Assembly (NCBI RefSeq): GCF_900113735.1
Contig: NZ_FOQM01000030.1
Span: 35,211-99,210, forward strand
DNA length: 64,000 bases
Source of the DNA: Bradyrhizobium sp. Gha
GTDB taxonomy: Bacteria; Pseudomonadota; Alphaproteobacteria; Rhizobiales; Xanthobacteraceae
Direction: 5' to 3'
In this document: positions 46,039-56,468 of the stretch, in pieces
How the letters are laid out: the number at the start of each line of letters is the position of its first letter
How positions within the stretch are numbered: the stretch's first letter is position 1
The notes under the pieces: model-generated
The model's input: only the letters and a program-made list of their open reading frames with translations
The model's database searches: none
What the model was told of the DNA's origin: nothing
Position numbers and translations under genes: made by a program

Positions 46039-47727
46039 ATGTCTGTATCCAATACGCGATCATCGATGCGCTTCACCTGCCGGTCAAACCGTCTCGGAAG
46101 AAAAGTAGCGGCGTGCCTATCGGTGCTGCAAAGCTTGTCAGAGTTCGCGCCGAGCGGCCATGCCCAAGAGTCGCCAGCCGGCAACGTCAAACGAGGAGGG
46201 GTTATTCGTTATGGGCATTTTCAGGAGCCGCCGTGCCTCTTCGGGGGATGGGTGCAGCAATGGTATCTGCAACGCCAGTACAGCGACAATCTAGTCGCCC
46301 GCAGCGCGGACGCCAAGATTGTGCCATGGCTAGCCGAGTCATGGACGATTTCCGATGACAAAAAGGTATACACATTCGAGATAAAGCCGCATGTGAAGTT
46401 CACTGATGGCACACCTCTGGATGCGCAAGCCATCGCTGACAACATAAACGGATGGCTCAGCAACGACCCTGATCTTCGTAATCCGACAGCCACGCCCTAT
46501 CTCAGCGATAGCTTCGAATCGGCAAGTGCAATCGCTCCTCTGAGGTTACAGATAACCTTGAAGGTGCCGTTTCAACCCTTGCTGAACGTGTTCGCCCAGT
46601 CCTCACAGGGCATTCTCTCGCCATCCGCCCTCAAACGCGGACTTGCGGTCAATTGCGAGAGCCCGGTCGGCTCAGGCCCATTCATTGTCGACAAGTGGCG
46701 CCATGGACGGGAGGTCACCTTCCGCCGCAATCCCGACTACAACTCAGCGCCGGCCACCGCCAGACATCAAGGACCGGCTTACGTTGACGGCATCAGCTGG
46801 AAGTTCCTGCCAGATCAGACCGTCCGCTATGGCTCGTTCCTCACGGGCGAGACCGATGCCATATACGATATCCCGGCAATCGCATGGAAAGAGGCCAATT
46901 CCCGCTTCCCCGTATTGCGTCACATTACTGGCGGTACCCCTCTGCGCCTGGCCTTGTATTCGGCCCGCCCACCATTTGACGACGTGCTCGTCCGCAAGGC
47001 GTTCGCCTATTCGACAGACCGAAAGGCCGCGGTCGACACATCTTTTCTTGGCTCTTTGCCATTTGAAGGCAACGGTGCGCTAAGTCAGAGCTCGCCGGAA
47101 TACCTGCGCGAGCTCGGGCAGTCCTATTTGTACGACATTGGGAAAGCTAATCAGCTGCTTGATCAGGCGGGTTGGACCGAACGCAATCCTAACGGCGTTC
47201 GCGTCAAGAATGGCAACCCCCTCATCGTGCGCGTGTCCTATTCGAACGCCTTTCTGAAACCAGATGGCGAGCAAGCCTTGCAAGCTATCCAGCAGCAGGC
47301 AAAGGCGGCCGGTTTTGACGTACGTCTTCAGCCCACCAATCCGGCTGATTTCTTCGCCGGAAAAAACCTCGGACCTGACGACTACGAGATTGTTCTGCTC
47401 TATTGGGTTGCCCCCGGGGCGGAGATATTCCGCATCTCATGGAAGCCGGATCTGAACGGCGAATCCAATCGCTTCAATCCCTCACATTATCAAGATATCA
47501 CGCTTTGGGACGTTATTCAGAAGGCGGAGCAGGAACGCAGCGGCGCGCAACGTACCGCCCTCTATCAGGAGGCGGAACGGAAGATCGTTGATGAGGCTCC
47601 TGTCATTGGCTTCACGGTGCTGGACGTCACTTTGGCGACCAAGCCGAACCTCAAGGACGTCTGGCTAGATCGCGGCTCAGTTGGCGAACCCGTCTTCTAT
47701 GACGCTCATTTCGATGAGGGGAAATGA
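46039..47727 (+). CDS. ABC transporter substrate-binding protein, peptide/nickel type (SBP family 5)
   Basis: The product is about 562 residues from ATG 46039 (ATG 46021 is an alternative). A basic N terminus and a hydrophobic stretch (KVAACLSVLQSLSEFAPSGHAQE) predict export. The mature part is a family-5 periplasmic binding protein: GGVIRYGHFQEPPCLFGGW, NLVARSADAKIVPWLAESW, YTFEIKPHVKFTDGTPLDAQA, VGSGPFIVDKWRHGREVTFRRNPDY. Family members bind peptides, nickel chelates or opines; here the substrate is unknown. It precedes two permeases and a fused ATPase. Confidence 0.92.
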   Translation: MSVSNTRSSMRFTCRSNRLGRKVAACLSVLQSLSEFAPSGHAQESPAGNVKRGGVIRYGHFQEPPCLFGGWVQQWYLQRQYSDNLVARSADAKIVPWLAESWTISDDKKVYTFEIKPHVKFTDGTPLDAQAIADNINGWLSNDPDLRNPTATPYLSDSFESASAIAPLRLQITLKVPFQPLLNVFAQSSQGILSPSALKRGLAVNCESPVGSGPFIVDKWRHGREVTFRRNPDYNSAPATARHQGPAYVDGISWKFLPDQTVRYGSFLTGETDAIYDIPAIAWKEANSRFPVLRHITGGTPLRLALYSARPPFDDVLVRKAFAYSTDRKAAVDTSFLGSLPFEGNGALSQSSPEYLRELGQSYLYDIGKANQLLDQAGWTERNPNGVRVKNGNPLIVRVSYSNAFLKPDGEQALQAIQQQAKAAGFDVRLQPTNPADFFAGKNLGPDDYEIVLLYWVAPGAEIFRISWKPDLNGESNRFNPSHYQDITLWDVIQKAEQERSGAQRTALYQEAERKIVDEAPVIGFTVLDVTLATKPNLKDVWLDRGSVGEPVFYDAHFDEGK

Positions 47728-47731
47728 CGCC

Positions 47732-48688
47732 GTGAGGATAGCCGCCCATCGTCCCATCGTTTGGTTCTTTGGTCGAATACTGTCCGGCTTGGTCGTGATG
47801 TGGGCTGCCGCAACGTTTGCGTTCTTAATTCAATGTATGCTGCCCGGAGACCGTGCCCAGATCATCATCAATGTGACGAGTGGCAACGTCGGGCAAGCGC
47901 CGTCGGCGGAGCTTGCAGCGATGAATGCGAAATATGGTTTTGATCAACCGCTCGCGGATCAATACGGCAAATACATGTTGCAGATCTTGCATGGAGATCT
48001 GGGCGAATCGTACCAGCAACATCGGCCCGCTCTAGCGATCATTGCGGAACAGATTGGCCCCACGATTGCCCTGGCCATCGCTGCCCTGCTGATCGCGTGG
48101 TGTATCGCAATTCTGACAACCTTGTTCATCGCCGGACGAGACAACATATGGTCGAGGCTGCTCAATGACACGCAAGTATTTTTGGCAACGGTACCGCCTT
48201 ACTGGCTAGCCACAATTCTGCTCGTGCTTTTTGCAGTAAAGCTACACATTTTTCCGGTGATCGGGGGGAATTCGCCGATTGGGCTTGTTCTGCCGACGCT
48301 TGCGTTGGCTCTTGAGCTATCGGGCTTCTTCGGACAAGTCGTCCAAAACGAGTTCACGCGCGTGCTCGAGCAGCCGTTCGTTACGTCGGCAAGGGCGCGG
48401 GGGATGAGTGATTTCGGGGTCAGACTTCGCCATGTTCTGCGCCATGCAGCGTTGCCCGGCATTACTTTGTCAGGCTGGGCGCTCGGCAAACTGCTTTCGG
48501 GTGCCATTTTGATCGAGGTTGTTTTTGCCCGACAAGGCTTGGGTGGAGTCCTTGTCACTGCGACATCCTCACGAGACGTTCCGATTGTGTCTGGAGCTGT
48601 TTTGATCTCTGCGGGCCTGTTCGTCCTTGCAAGTTTCATTGTCGATCTGACTTACCGCGTCGTCGATCCCAGGACCAAATTGACATGA
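47732..48688 (+). CDS. ABC transporter permease, DppB type
   Basis: The 318-residue product starts at GTG 47732, with GAGGGG ten bases upstream and five bases after the binding-protein stop; ATG 47714 is an alternative. Six membrane helices and the DppB/OppB pattern are visible: FLIQCMLPGDRAQIII, MNAKYGFDQPLADQYGKYM, GDLGESYQQHRPALAIIAEQ, and the EAA-type loop ARARGMSDFGVRLRHVLRHAALPG. It pairs with the following permease, which it overlaps by four bases. Confidence 0.93.
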   Translation: MRIAAHRPIVWFFGRILSGLVVMWAAATFAFLIQCMLPGDRAQIIINVTSGNVGQAPSAELAAMNAKYGFDQPLADQYGKYMLQILHGDLGESYQQHRPALAIIAEQIGPTIALAIAALLIAWCIAILTTLFIAGRDNIWSRLLNDTQVFLATVPPYWLATILLVLFAVKLHIFPVIGGNSPIGLVLPTLALALELSGFFGQVVQNEFTRVLEQPFVTSARARGMSDFGVRLRHVLRHAALPGITLSGWALGKLLSGAILIEVVFARQGLGGVLVTATSSRDVPIVSGAVLISAGLFVLASFIVDLTYRVVDPRTKLT

Positions 48689-49548
48689 GCATGTTCGCCG
48701 AAGTCACGCTATCTCGGCCGCTCAAAGAAGTCCTGGCGATCGTCCGCCATATTCCCCTTCGAGTTGCGGTCTGTCTCATCATCTTCGGCCTTTTTGCCCT
48801 CGCGGCTGTGGCGCCAAAGTTGCTGCAGACGCAAGATCCGCTTGCTATCGATCTGACATCGGCGTTGCAACCTCCGTCGACCGCCCATTGGTTTGGAACT
48901 GATCAATTGGGTCGAGATCTTTACTCTCGCGTGGTCGAGGGTACAGGCCAATCCCTGGCTATCGGAATTGGTGCCACGGCGCTGAGCATGTGGATTGCGA
49001 TCGTAATCGGCGTTGCGGCTGCACTTTGTGGCGGCGTCATAGACAACCTTCTCAGCAGAATTGTTGATGTTCTCTTCGCAATTCCCACGCTCTTGCTCGC
49101 CCTTGTTTTCGTGACAGTTTTTGGGCTTTCGGTATTGACAGAAGTCATAGCTGTCGGAATCGGCACAGCGCCAGGCTATGCGCGCATGATCAGGGGCCAG
49201 ATGCTTTCCATAAAAGGGGCAGGGTATGTGGAGGCCGCCAAGGTGCTAGGCCATCCATTTCCCCGTATTGTCTGGAGGCATATTCTTCCCAACGCGTTGA
49301 ACCCGCTGACGGCGATGATGACCATAGGTGTGGGCCAGGCGATTATCTGGGCTTCCGGTTTGGCCTTTCTAGGTCTCGGCGTCGCGCCCCCAGCCCCTGA
49401 ATGGGGCGCGCTGCTTAATGCCGGACGCAACTATGTGATCTACGCCTGGTGGCTGGAGATCATACCCGGTTTGGCGGTGACGGCGCTTGCCCTCAGCGCG
49501 ACCATCGTCGGCCGCCATTTGCAGACCCGTTTGGAAGGGGAAAGGTAA
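48685..49548 (+). CDS. ABC transporter permease, DppC type
   Basis: The 287-residue product has the DppC/OppC layout: an N-terminal helix, the soluble loop DLTSALQPPSTAHWFGTDQLGRDLYSRV, and five further helices with the EAA loop VEAAKVLGHPFPRIVWRHILPNALNP. Start ATG overlaps the upstream permease stop (ATGA). Normal length. Confidence 0.94.
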   Translation: MSMFAEVTLSRPLKEVLAIVRHIPLRVAVCLIIFGLFALAAVAPKLLQTQDPLAIDLTSALQPPSTAHWFGTDQLGRDLYSRVVEGTGQSLAIGIGATALSMWIAIVIGVAAALCGGVIDNLLSRIVDVLFAIPTLLLALVFVTVFGLSVLTEVIAVGIGTAPGYARMIRGQMLSIKGAGYVEAAKVLGHPFPRIVWRHILPNALNPLTAMMTIGVGQAIIWASGLAFLGLGVAPPAPEWGALLNAGRNYVIYAWWLEIIPGLAVTALALSATIVGRHLQTRLEGER

Positions 49549-51273
49549 ATGTTGCAGGTTCATCCCGAGCCTGCCCCGCAGCAGGCAGACCTCCTTACCG
49601 TCGATTCGCTGCGTGTATCTTTCGGGCGGGGCATTGCCGTGAACGAGGTTGTGCGCGGCATGTCCTTCTCGCTTGGAGCAGGACGATGCCTTGCGATCGT
49701 TGGTGAATCCGGCTCAGGCAAGAGCGTAACTGCGCGAGCTCTCATTGGACTGGCGGGTCGCCACGCCAATGTCCATGCAGGCCGGCTGAGCTTCGACGGG
49801 ACAGACCTGATAGACCTTAATGATCGTGCCTGGCGGGGCATCCGCGGCAACGGGATTGGTTTTGTATTACAGGATGCACTCGTCTCGCTTGATCCGCTCC
49901 GCCGGATCGGCACAGAGATAGGTGAAGGCTTACTCCTCCATGGTGCGGTATCATCGCGTGAGGAACTGGCGCAGCGGGTCATTGCTCTCCTTAAGCTCGT
50001 CGGGGTCCCTGAGCCCGAGATCAAGGCCGATCAGCTGCCACATCAATTGTCCGGCGGCCAGCGCCAGCGGGCTCTGATCGCTGCAGCACTCGCGCTAGAT
50101 CCACGCATGCTTATCGCCGACGAGCCGACTACCGCTCTCGACGTGACGGCGCAAGCCCATGTCCTGGCACTGCTCGAGGAGACCAAAATGAGGGGCAAGG
50201 CCCTGATCCTGATCAGTCACGATCTGGCAGTGGTCTCTCACATAGCAGATGAGGTCCTTGTCATGCGAGAAGGCGAGGTCGTGGAACGCGGCACAGCGGC
50301 CCGGATATTGAAGGAGCCGCAACACCCCTATACTCGTCAGCTGCTGGACGCCGTGCCATCAGGGCGGCCGCGTGGCTCGCGTCTCTCACCATCGACTATT
50401 GTGCGTTCACCTCTGCGGCAAAGGCACCGACCCGTGCCATGGCTGGCGAAATCTCATCCAATCCTGCTCGAAGCAAGAAGTCTGGTAAAGCGCTTCAAGG
50501 CCCCGAACGGCACATTAAGGGCAGCTGTGGACGGGGTCTCCTTTGAATTGAGATCCGGCGAGACTTTGGGCATTGTGGGTGAGTCAGGATCAGGAAAGTC
50601 GACGATGGCGCGCATGGTCCTGGCGCTCGAGGAGCCCGACGAGGGAGCCGTTCATTTTGCAGGGCGGCCTTGGACCACGCTCCCTGAACGCCAACGTCGG
50701 GGTTGGCGGCGGGCGATGTCGATCATTTACCAAGATCCGCTCAGCTCGTTTGATCCACGTTGGACGGTCGGGCACATCATATCCGACAGTCTTTCGAGCG
50801 ACGCTGATACACGGTCCAAACGGCAGGAGCGCGTCATCGAGCTGCTCGATATGGTCGGACTATCCCGGAGCTTGCTGGACCGACGACCGCTCGAGCTCTC
50901 TGGCGGTCAGCGCCAACGCGTTGCGATTGCGCGCGCGATTGCAACAGATCCTGCCGTCATTGTTTGCGATGAACCAGTTTCGGCACTCGACGTCTCAATC
51001 CAGGCTCAGGTCCTGGACCTGCTCGGTGACCTGAAAGACCGCCTTGGGGTCAGCTATCTCTTTATCTCGCACGACCTCAGTGTTGTACGCCATATCAGCG
51101 ATCGCGTCATAGTTATGCGCCGGGGGAGGATCGTCGATAGCGGCGCCACTGAAGAAATATTTTCTAATCCACACTCCGAATATACTAAGAGCCTTATCGC
51201 GGCCATGCCGCGTCTTATCCGCGAGCGTCAGCTTGGTCATTCAGCTCCGATCCTCGAAGAAGGTATCCCGTAG
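49549..51273 (+). CDS. ABC transporter ATPase, fused DppD-DppF type
   Basis: The 574-residue product contains two complete nucleotide-binding domains. Domain 1 has Walker A GESGSGKSVTARAL, signature HQLSGGQRQR and Walker B RMLIADEPTTALD. Domain 2 (from about residue 300) has GESGSGKSTMARM, LELSGGQRQR and VIVCDEPVSALD. Each half ends with the oligopeptide-transporter type C-terminal segment (HPYTRQLLDA; HSEYTKSLIAAMP). It completes the importer, so a single gene replaces the usual DppD and DppF pair. Confidence 0.95.
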   Translation: MLQVHPEPAPQQADLLTVDSLRVSFGRGIAVNEVVRGMSFSLGAGRCLAIVGESGSGKSVTARALIGLAGRHANVHAGRLSFDGTDLIDLNDRAWRGIRGNGIGFVLQDALVSLDPLRRIGTEIGEGLLLHGAVSSREELAQRVIALLKLVGVPEPEIKADQLPHQLSGGQRQRALIAAALALDPRMLIADEPTTALDVTAQAHVLALLEETKMRGKALILISHDLAVVSHIADEVLVMREGEVVERGTAARILKEPQHPYTRQLLDAVPSGRPRGSRLSPSTIVRSPLRQRHRPVPWLAKSHPILLEARSLVKRFKAPNGTLRAAVDGVSFELRSGETLGIVGESGSGKSTMARMVLALEEPDEGAVHFAGRPWTTLPERQRRGWRRAMSIIYQDPLSSFDPRWTVGHIISDSLSSDADTRSKRQERVIELLDMVGLSRSLLDRRPLELSGGQRQRVAIARAIATDPAVIVCDEPVSALDVSIQAQVLDLLGDLKDRLGVSYLFISHDLSVVRHISDRVIVMRRGRIVDSGATEEIFSNPHSEYTKSLIAAMPRLIRERQLGHSAPILEEGIP

Positions 51274-52158
51274 ATGCCATGCGGATAGACTTCCTCCAAA
51301 ATCATCCGTCTCCGACCGCGGGCATTCGCCTTCTGCGGAGTTGGTTGCGATTGTACGCCCGTTCATTGCGGGGCCAGGTCGTCTGCCGCAGAGACACCAA
51401 CGAGATCGAGGGGCGGCGCGCGGGACAGGGGTGCTGGGGTCCTATACCCGCCAACGGTAACGTCGGTGATCCGGAAATTGCACGTGATATTGAGCGCCCG
51501 CAACGGAATCGCGGCCCTCACTGTAGGAACCGTGGATTTCCGACAGGCTACAATCATGGTGCGGTTCCTGACACCGAGGACGGTGTTTGTCAGGCTCAGA
51601 AAATTCCGCTTCGATCTCGGTTGCATAACCACTTTTCAGCCACTACTCGCAACCGACGCAGCCGGCACGGTCATTGCTATTAAACGAGGCAGCGCCAAGG
51701 AAGGGCTGAGTGCCCCTGTGCGGGATTACAGTTTCGCCGGGGAGCCGGCTGGTCCATTCTGAAAAAGAGGCCTTGAATGTACCGCATTGGGTTCGAGGGA
51801 GAGCGAGGTGTATTGGCTATGAGAGCGAGGAGAGAATTCGGAGCTTCTGGGCATTTAGGCGCGGTCAAGCGACCACCGCTTGTCAGCGTTGCGCGGACAG
51901 GAGAACAATCCAGTGAGCGGCAGTGCCGTGGATGGCTAGAATTCGGCTGTCGTGCTCAAGGCCAGGGCTACAGAGGCAATCGGCACCGCAAGCGCATCAT
52001 CGACGAACCTTGTCGCCATTTCCTTGGCGAGTTCGTCGCCTGTCGCATAGCGTGCCTCCAACGCCGAGGCAAAAGGAGGTTGATACACTCGCACTCCGGG
52101 CCATACAGAATCGTGGACATGTCGCAAATCATCAGCGCTGATAGCGAGAGGGCCGCGA
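51274..52158. other. Gene-poor region with possible coding debris
   Basis: No complete gene is supported. A minus-strand frame at 51936-52349 contains a protein-like stretch (GDELAKEMATRFVDDALAVPIASVAL) without a start or recognisable family, possibly a remnant. Confidence 0.4.
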
Positions 52159-53551
52159 ATGACGCGTTCATCAGACGGCGACTTTGTTCGGTACTGGAGC
52201 CGGGCTTCCGATCGGTCGTGCGCGGTAGCCGCTGTCGGGAAGCGAACCGAGGAAGCGATCAGAAGCACCGGGACTGGTTTGCAGCTATCCTCTGAGAACT
52301 TTAATGGTCTCGATCTTTCGGATTTCCCCTTAAGACGTTGTACCCTCAATCGTGCCCAGCTCTACGGAGCAAAGTTGGACCGTGCAGACCTTTCTGAGGC
52401 CAACCTGATCTGTCCAGGGATGGAGAGGGTAAGTTTCGTCGGGGCCAAGCTCGATTTCGCCTATATGCATGCAGTTGCAGCCCAGGTCTGCAACTTCGAT
52501 GATGCCAGCCTGCGCAATGCAATTGATGCAACCGGCAGTCTGTTTCACGGTTGCAGCATGAAAAGGACGCGTTTTGACAACGCCACGCTCAGCGGGATTC
52601 TCGCTTACTAATGCGATGCGAGTGATGCTGTATTTGATGGAGCGATACTACAGGGCTCGACCATCAATGAATGTTTCCTGCCTTCCGCTTCCGGGCCAAC
52701 TCACGATCACGAAGACACATTTGGCGTCTTGCTCGTTTTTCCAGGCAAAGGGGGGACTGCTTATCGATCCTGCGCCCCACCTCTGTCGACGGTCTCGTCC
52801 TCGAGGGCGCTCATCTGCCTTATCTGAGACTCTCAAACGTAAGCGGTCGCATTGCAGCAAAATCCTTGAACGCGCCGTTCGCTGATCTTCACCTCTCAAA
52901 TCTTTCAAATGCGGAGCTGGAGCAGGCAGACTTGGCCCAGGCGCGGCTTCTGTCCGTAAGCTTGTCCAACGCGAACCTCGCCGGTGCTGTGCTCAACGGT
53001 GCATCCATTCATTCCTGCCAGCTCGACGGAGCGGACCTGTCCCTGGCATCAGGTGAATGCATCTCAATAACGGAGAGCACAATGCGAGCGGCTAAACTAT
53101 CTGGCTTTCGTGGCCGTTGTGCCTTTGTGCGCGACTGCGATCTTGAACACGCAGACCTATCCAAGGCCTATCTCTACAGGTCAATGATCACCGGTGATCC
53201 CCCGCAATCAATGGCGTTGAACCACGCAAATCTTGAAGGGTCCAATCTTGTCCAGGCATATCTTGCCGCGGGAATGGCCGAGAGCAACCTTGAGCAACGC
53301 GTGCCGCATACGTTCGCATGAATCAATCATCCCTGCGCGAGGCGAACCTGAGTGGGATGTCACCGTTCCAGGCCAGCTTCGTCAAGGCCGACTTTTCGGG
53401 CGCCAAGATAACCACATTCGAGCCACCGTTCTTTGCAGACCGATGTCCGGGCCTGCAAGCTGCTCTGAAGGGGCAGGAGCGGCGCGAGCCATCAAGCTAT
53501 CTGGCTGAATTCTCATCGTTGATAAGACGGGGGCGAGAAGGCTCCACCTGA
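52159..53551 (+). pseudogene. Pentapeptide-repeat protein, broken
   Basis: Pentapeptide repeats of the A(D/N)LXX type run through this stretch (NRAQLYGAKLDRADLSEANL; AELEQADLAQARLLSVSLSN; REANLSGMSPFQASFVKADF), which would form a right-handed beta-helix. The gene is interrupted. A TAA at 52612 ends the first 150 residues, yet the same frame continues with DAVFDGAILQGSTIN. The frame then shifts near 52770 to a second piece (52671-53321), and again near 53315 to a third piece (53318-53551). Corrected, the protein would be about 460 residues. I see no active-site motif; the ancestral function is unknown. Confidence 0.75.
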
Positions 53552-53737
53552 CCTCTTTGGACTGCACAAGCGAATAAATCGGTGAGCTTAGGGCGGGTTC
53601 GGGCGATCGTCAGAGCTGTGAGCGGATCCTAGAGCTCTTTGACATTCGCGGCCAGGACGAGACGCGACGGCAGAACTTCTGCGCGATCGGACCGACTAGA
53701 TCGCCTTTTTGGCGTTCAAAAAGACTGGAGGAAGAAA

Positions 53738-54613
53738 ATGCATCTGGGATGCCTTTCCGCAGGTAAAGCATTCATCCGCGAGGTAGCGAGGACAGGGCAG
53801 ACTATCGGGACGGTACATACGCTTGGCGCCCTACATCGTGGGCATGCAGAACTGATCAGAAGAGCGGCAGTGGAAAATGACGTCGCGATTGTCACGGTCT
53901 ATCCGAACAAGATCCAGCTTAGACCGGGTGGGAGCTACGATTTCAATTTAGATGAGGATATTTGGCTCGCGTTACGTTCAGGAGCAACTGCCGTGATCTC
54001 GTCCAGCGACACCGAGATGTTCCCGCCTGGCTATCGAACCTTTGTATCGCAAGGTGACGGTCATTTGCGGCTAGGGGGGCGTGATGCGTATTTGGAGGAA
54101 GCCGTCACTGGGGCAATCCGCTGGATTTGCTATGCGCGGCCAACTCGCAGCTACTTCGGCCTGAAAGATATCGGCCAGGCGATCATGGTGAAGCGTGCCG
54201 TCGCAGACCTCCTTCTGGATTGCGAGATAAGGTTTGTGCCGACGGTGAGATACAAGAACGGAGTGCCCATTTCGTCGCGCTTGAGGCGTTTTAACCGTTC
54301 TGAGCTTGATGAGTGGTCGTGCCTTTTCACGGCGCTCAACGATGCGAGGAAGGCGATCGTCGGAGGAGTATCTAGCGTCAAGGATCTGGTCGCATCCGCT
54401 ACGTCCCAGATCAAGTTCCGCCACTTCAAGCTCGATTTTGTTCGAATTGTCGACGCTGACAATTTCGAAGACTTGGAGCAGGCCAAGCTCCCTTTCATTA
54501 TTTTTGGAGCGGCAGCGGCTCGTGGTCTTAAGATCTTCGATAGTATCTACGTTCCAGATCGGGATACTCTCGTGAAGGGGCCTTCGGATATCTGGATCGA
54601 CTTGCCGGAATAG
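53738..54613 (+). CDS. Divergent pantothenate-synthetase-like ligase (PanC family)
   Basis: The 291-residue product starts at ATG 53738 with a strong GGAGG six bases upstream. The PanC fold is clear: the adenylate HIGH-type motif LGALHRGHAEL, the strand VTVYPNKIQL, SYFGLKDIGQA and the mobile-lysine-type segment PTVRYKNGVPISSRLRRF. But motifs that bind pantoate in true PanC are altered (VNPxQF to YPNKIQL, EKDxQQ to LKDIGQ, MSSRN to ISSRL). So it may join a different acid to an amine. It is followed by a P450 and a small exporter-like protein, with 330 bases in between. I do not assign panC. Confidence 0.82.
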   Translation: MHLGCLSAGKAFIREVARTGQTIGTVHTLGALHRGHAELIRRAAVENDVAIVTVYPNKIQLRPGGSYDFNLDEDIWLALRSGATAVISSSDTEMFPPGYRTFVSQGDGHLRLGGRDAYLEEAVTGAIRWICYARPTRSYFGLKDIGQAIMVKRAVADLLLDCEIRFVPTVRYKNGVPISSRLRRFNRSELDEWSCLFTALNDARKAIVGGVSSVKDLVASATSQIKFRHFKLDFVRIVDADNFEDLEQAKLPFIIFGAAAARGLKIFDSIYVPDRDTLVKGPSDIWIDLPE

Positions 54614-54940
54614 TCTTAGCCAGACGACTGTTCATCCATCGACCGTGAGAGAGATATCCGCTCCGCTCATATCCGAAGGCCGGAGATCTTTTGCAAGTGC
54701 ATTCGGCTCGATGTAGCCTTTAGCGAATAGCGAGCTCTAATCGGCGCTGAGAGCTCTGACCAAACCATTGAGTAGATCGATTTGGAAGTCAATACGTTCC
54801 TCCCTGCCCGACATGGTAGGGCAGGCTAGTTGCCGTGTGAGGTATCCTGGTCGAGCGGCCCTTCCCAGCTAAGGGTGCTGCGGCAACTCAAAGCGATAGC
54901 GCTCCTAGACGGTAAGCTCTCGAGAGCAAAATCTATAGAG
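54614..54940. other. Spacer between PanC-like and P450 genes
   Basis: About 330 bases with no supported gene; the P450 gene probably has its own promoter here, though I see no nod or tts box. Confidence 0.4.
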
Positions 54941-56188
54941 ATGATCATGACAAGGCTATCGGAAGATTGCAGGGTTAACGATTCGTGCGTTATCCCGCTG
55001 AGCAAGCTGGATGTAAGCGACGGCAAGCGCTTTCAAGACGACAGCATATGGGCTTGCTTTGAGCGGTTGCGAAGGGAAGATCCCGTTCACTACTGTCAAG
55101 ACAGCACTCATGGACCATATTGGTCCGTCACGAAATACCGGGATATCGTTGCCGTAGACACAAACCACAAGGCGTTCTCGTCAGAGCAAGGGGTCACTAT
55201 TGTCGACGTGCCTGGCGAGCACTGGACCGCGAGCTTCATCAAGATGGGGCCTCCCAAGCACGGCGAGCAGCGCAATACCGTAAGCCCGATCGTCGGACTG
55301 GAGAGCTTGACGAAGCTCGAAAGCTTGATCCGGTCGCGGGTCAGGGCGATCCTTGCAGGCTTGCCGCGCAATGAGGCCTTCAACTGGGTGGACATGGTCT
55401 CCATAGAGTTGACGACGCAAATGCTCGCCACGTTGTTCGACTTTCCATTTGAGGATCGGCGACTGCTGACCTATTGGTCGGACGTAGCTGTTACAGCTCC
55501 GAAAGCAGGCCATGCAATTGACAGCTGGGAGAAGCGAAGCACCATCCTGTCCGAGTGCCTGGCCTATTTCACCCGGCTTTGGAACGAGCGCATCAAAGTC
55601 GAGCCACGCCTCGACCTGATCTCCTTGATGGCGCATTCGGCGGCCACGCGCCGCATGGAGCCAAGTGAGTTACTCGGAAATCTGATCTTGCTCATTGTTG
55701 GGGGCAATGACACCACGCGCAACTCGATTACTGGCGGTCTCCTGTTCATGCATCAGTACCCATCCGAATGGCGAAAGCTCGTTGACAATCCCAAGCTGGT
55801 CTCGAGCGCCGTGTCCGAGATAATTCGCTACCAGACGCCAATTGCACATATGCGCCGCACAGCCGTGATCGACAGCATTGTAGGCGCAAAACAGATCAGG
55901 AAGGGCGACAAGGTCGTCATGTGGTACATCTCGGGTAACAGGGACGAAGAGGTCATTGAGAGTGCCAACAATTTCGTGATCGACCGCAAGAATGTGCGGC
56001 AGCATCTCTCGTTCGGATTCGGCATCCATCGCTGTCTTGGCAGACATCTTGCGGAGCTGCAGCTGAGGGTCCTCTGGGAGGAGATTTTGTCCGCGGAATT
56101 GTGGTTCGAAGTTGTCGGCGAACCCGAGCGGATTTCGTCTAACTTCGTGCACGGCTATTCGGCTCTCCCGGTGCGGATTACAGCCTAG
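54941..56188 (+). CDS. Cytochrome P450
   Basis: The 415-residue soluble P450 starts at ATG 54941 or 54947. Motifs: I-helix oxygen-binding GGNDTTRN (about residue 245-252), K-helix ExxR as SEIIRYQTP, and the heme-cysteine loop SFGFGIHRCLGRHLAELQL near residue 360. All are intact, so it should be active with an external ferredoxin partner, none of which is encoded nearby. It is unlike the CYP112/114/117 gibberellin operon proteins by context. The best general match by eye is to bacterial class I P450s acting on terpenoids, fatty acids or sterols. It probably modifies a product of the neighbouring PanC-like enzyme or a plant compound (inference). Confidence 0.93.
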   Translation: MIMTRLSEDCRVNDSCVIPLSKLDVSDGKRFQDDSIWACFERLRREDPVHYCQDSTHGPYWSVTKYRDIVAVDTNHKAFSSEQGVTIVDVPGEHWTASFIKMGPPKHGEQRNTVSPIVGLESLTKLESLIRSRVRAILAGLPRNEAFNWVDMVSIELTTQMLATLFDFPFEDRRLLTYWSDVAVTAPKAGHAIDSWEKRSTILSECLAYFTRLWNERIKVEPRLDLISLMAHSAATRRMEPSELLGNLILLIVGGNDTTRNSITGGLLFMHQYPSEWRKLVDNPKLVSSAVSEIIRYQTPIAHMRRTAVIDSIVGAKQIRKGDKVVMWYISGNRDEEVIESANNFVIDRKNVRQHLSFGFGIHRCLGRHLAELQLRVLWEEILSAELWFEVVGEPERISSNFVHGYSALPVRITA

Positions 56189-56468
56189 GCCCACATTGCG
56201 CTGCTCACGCAGACGGCAGGTGGCGGAGCGGGCTTGTCTTGAACCATCTTGGGTTTCTGCAAGGAGCGCAGATGGGTGAACGACGCGTAACGATGCTGTA
56301 TGCGGGAAGCTGATTGCGGGCCGCGGACGCTTGGAAGGAGACCCGCAAGAAGCGATAGGTGAGGCGTACGTCTGCCTCGCAAGCGCTCGGCAGGTCGATA
56401 ATTGAACCTCAACGGCTACTCCGATGCAGGTGTCTGGGCTGCCTTAATAGTCGGAACCGTAAAGGCCG

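Noticed and set aside
51229..51248. GTCAGCTT...CAGCT at the end of the ABC ATPase gene
   Set aside because: The spacing is two bases too long, the site is inside a gene, and no gene follows.
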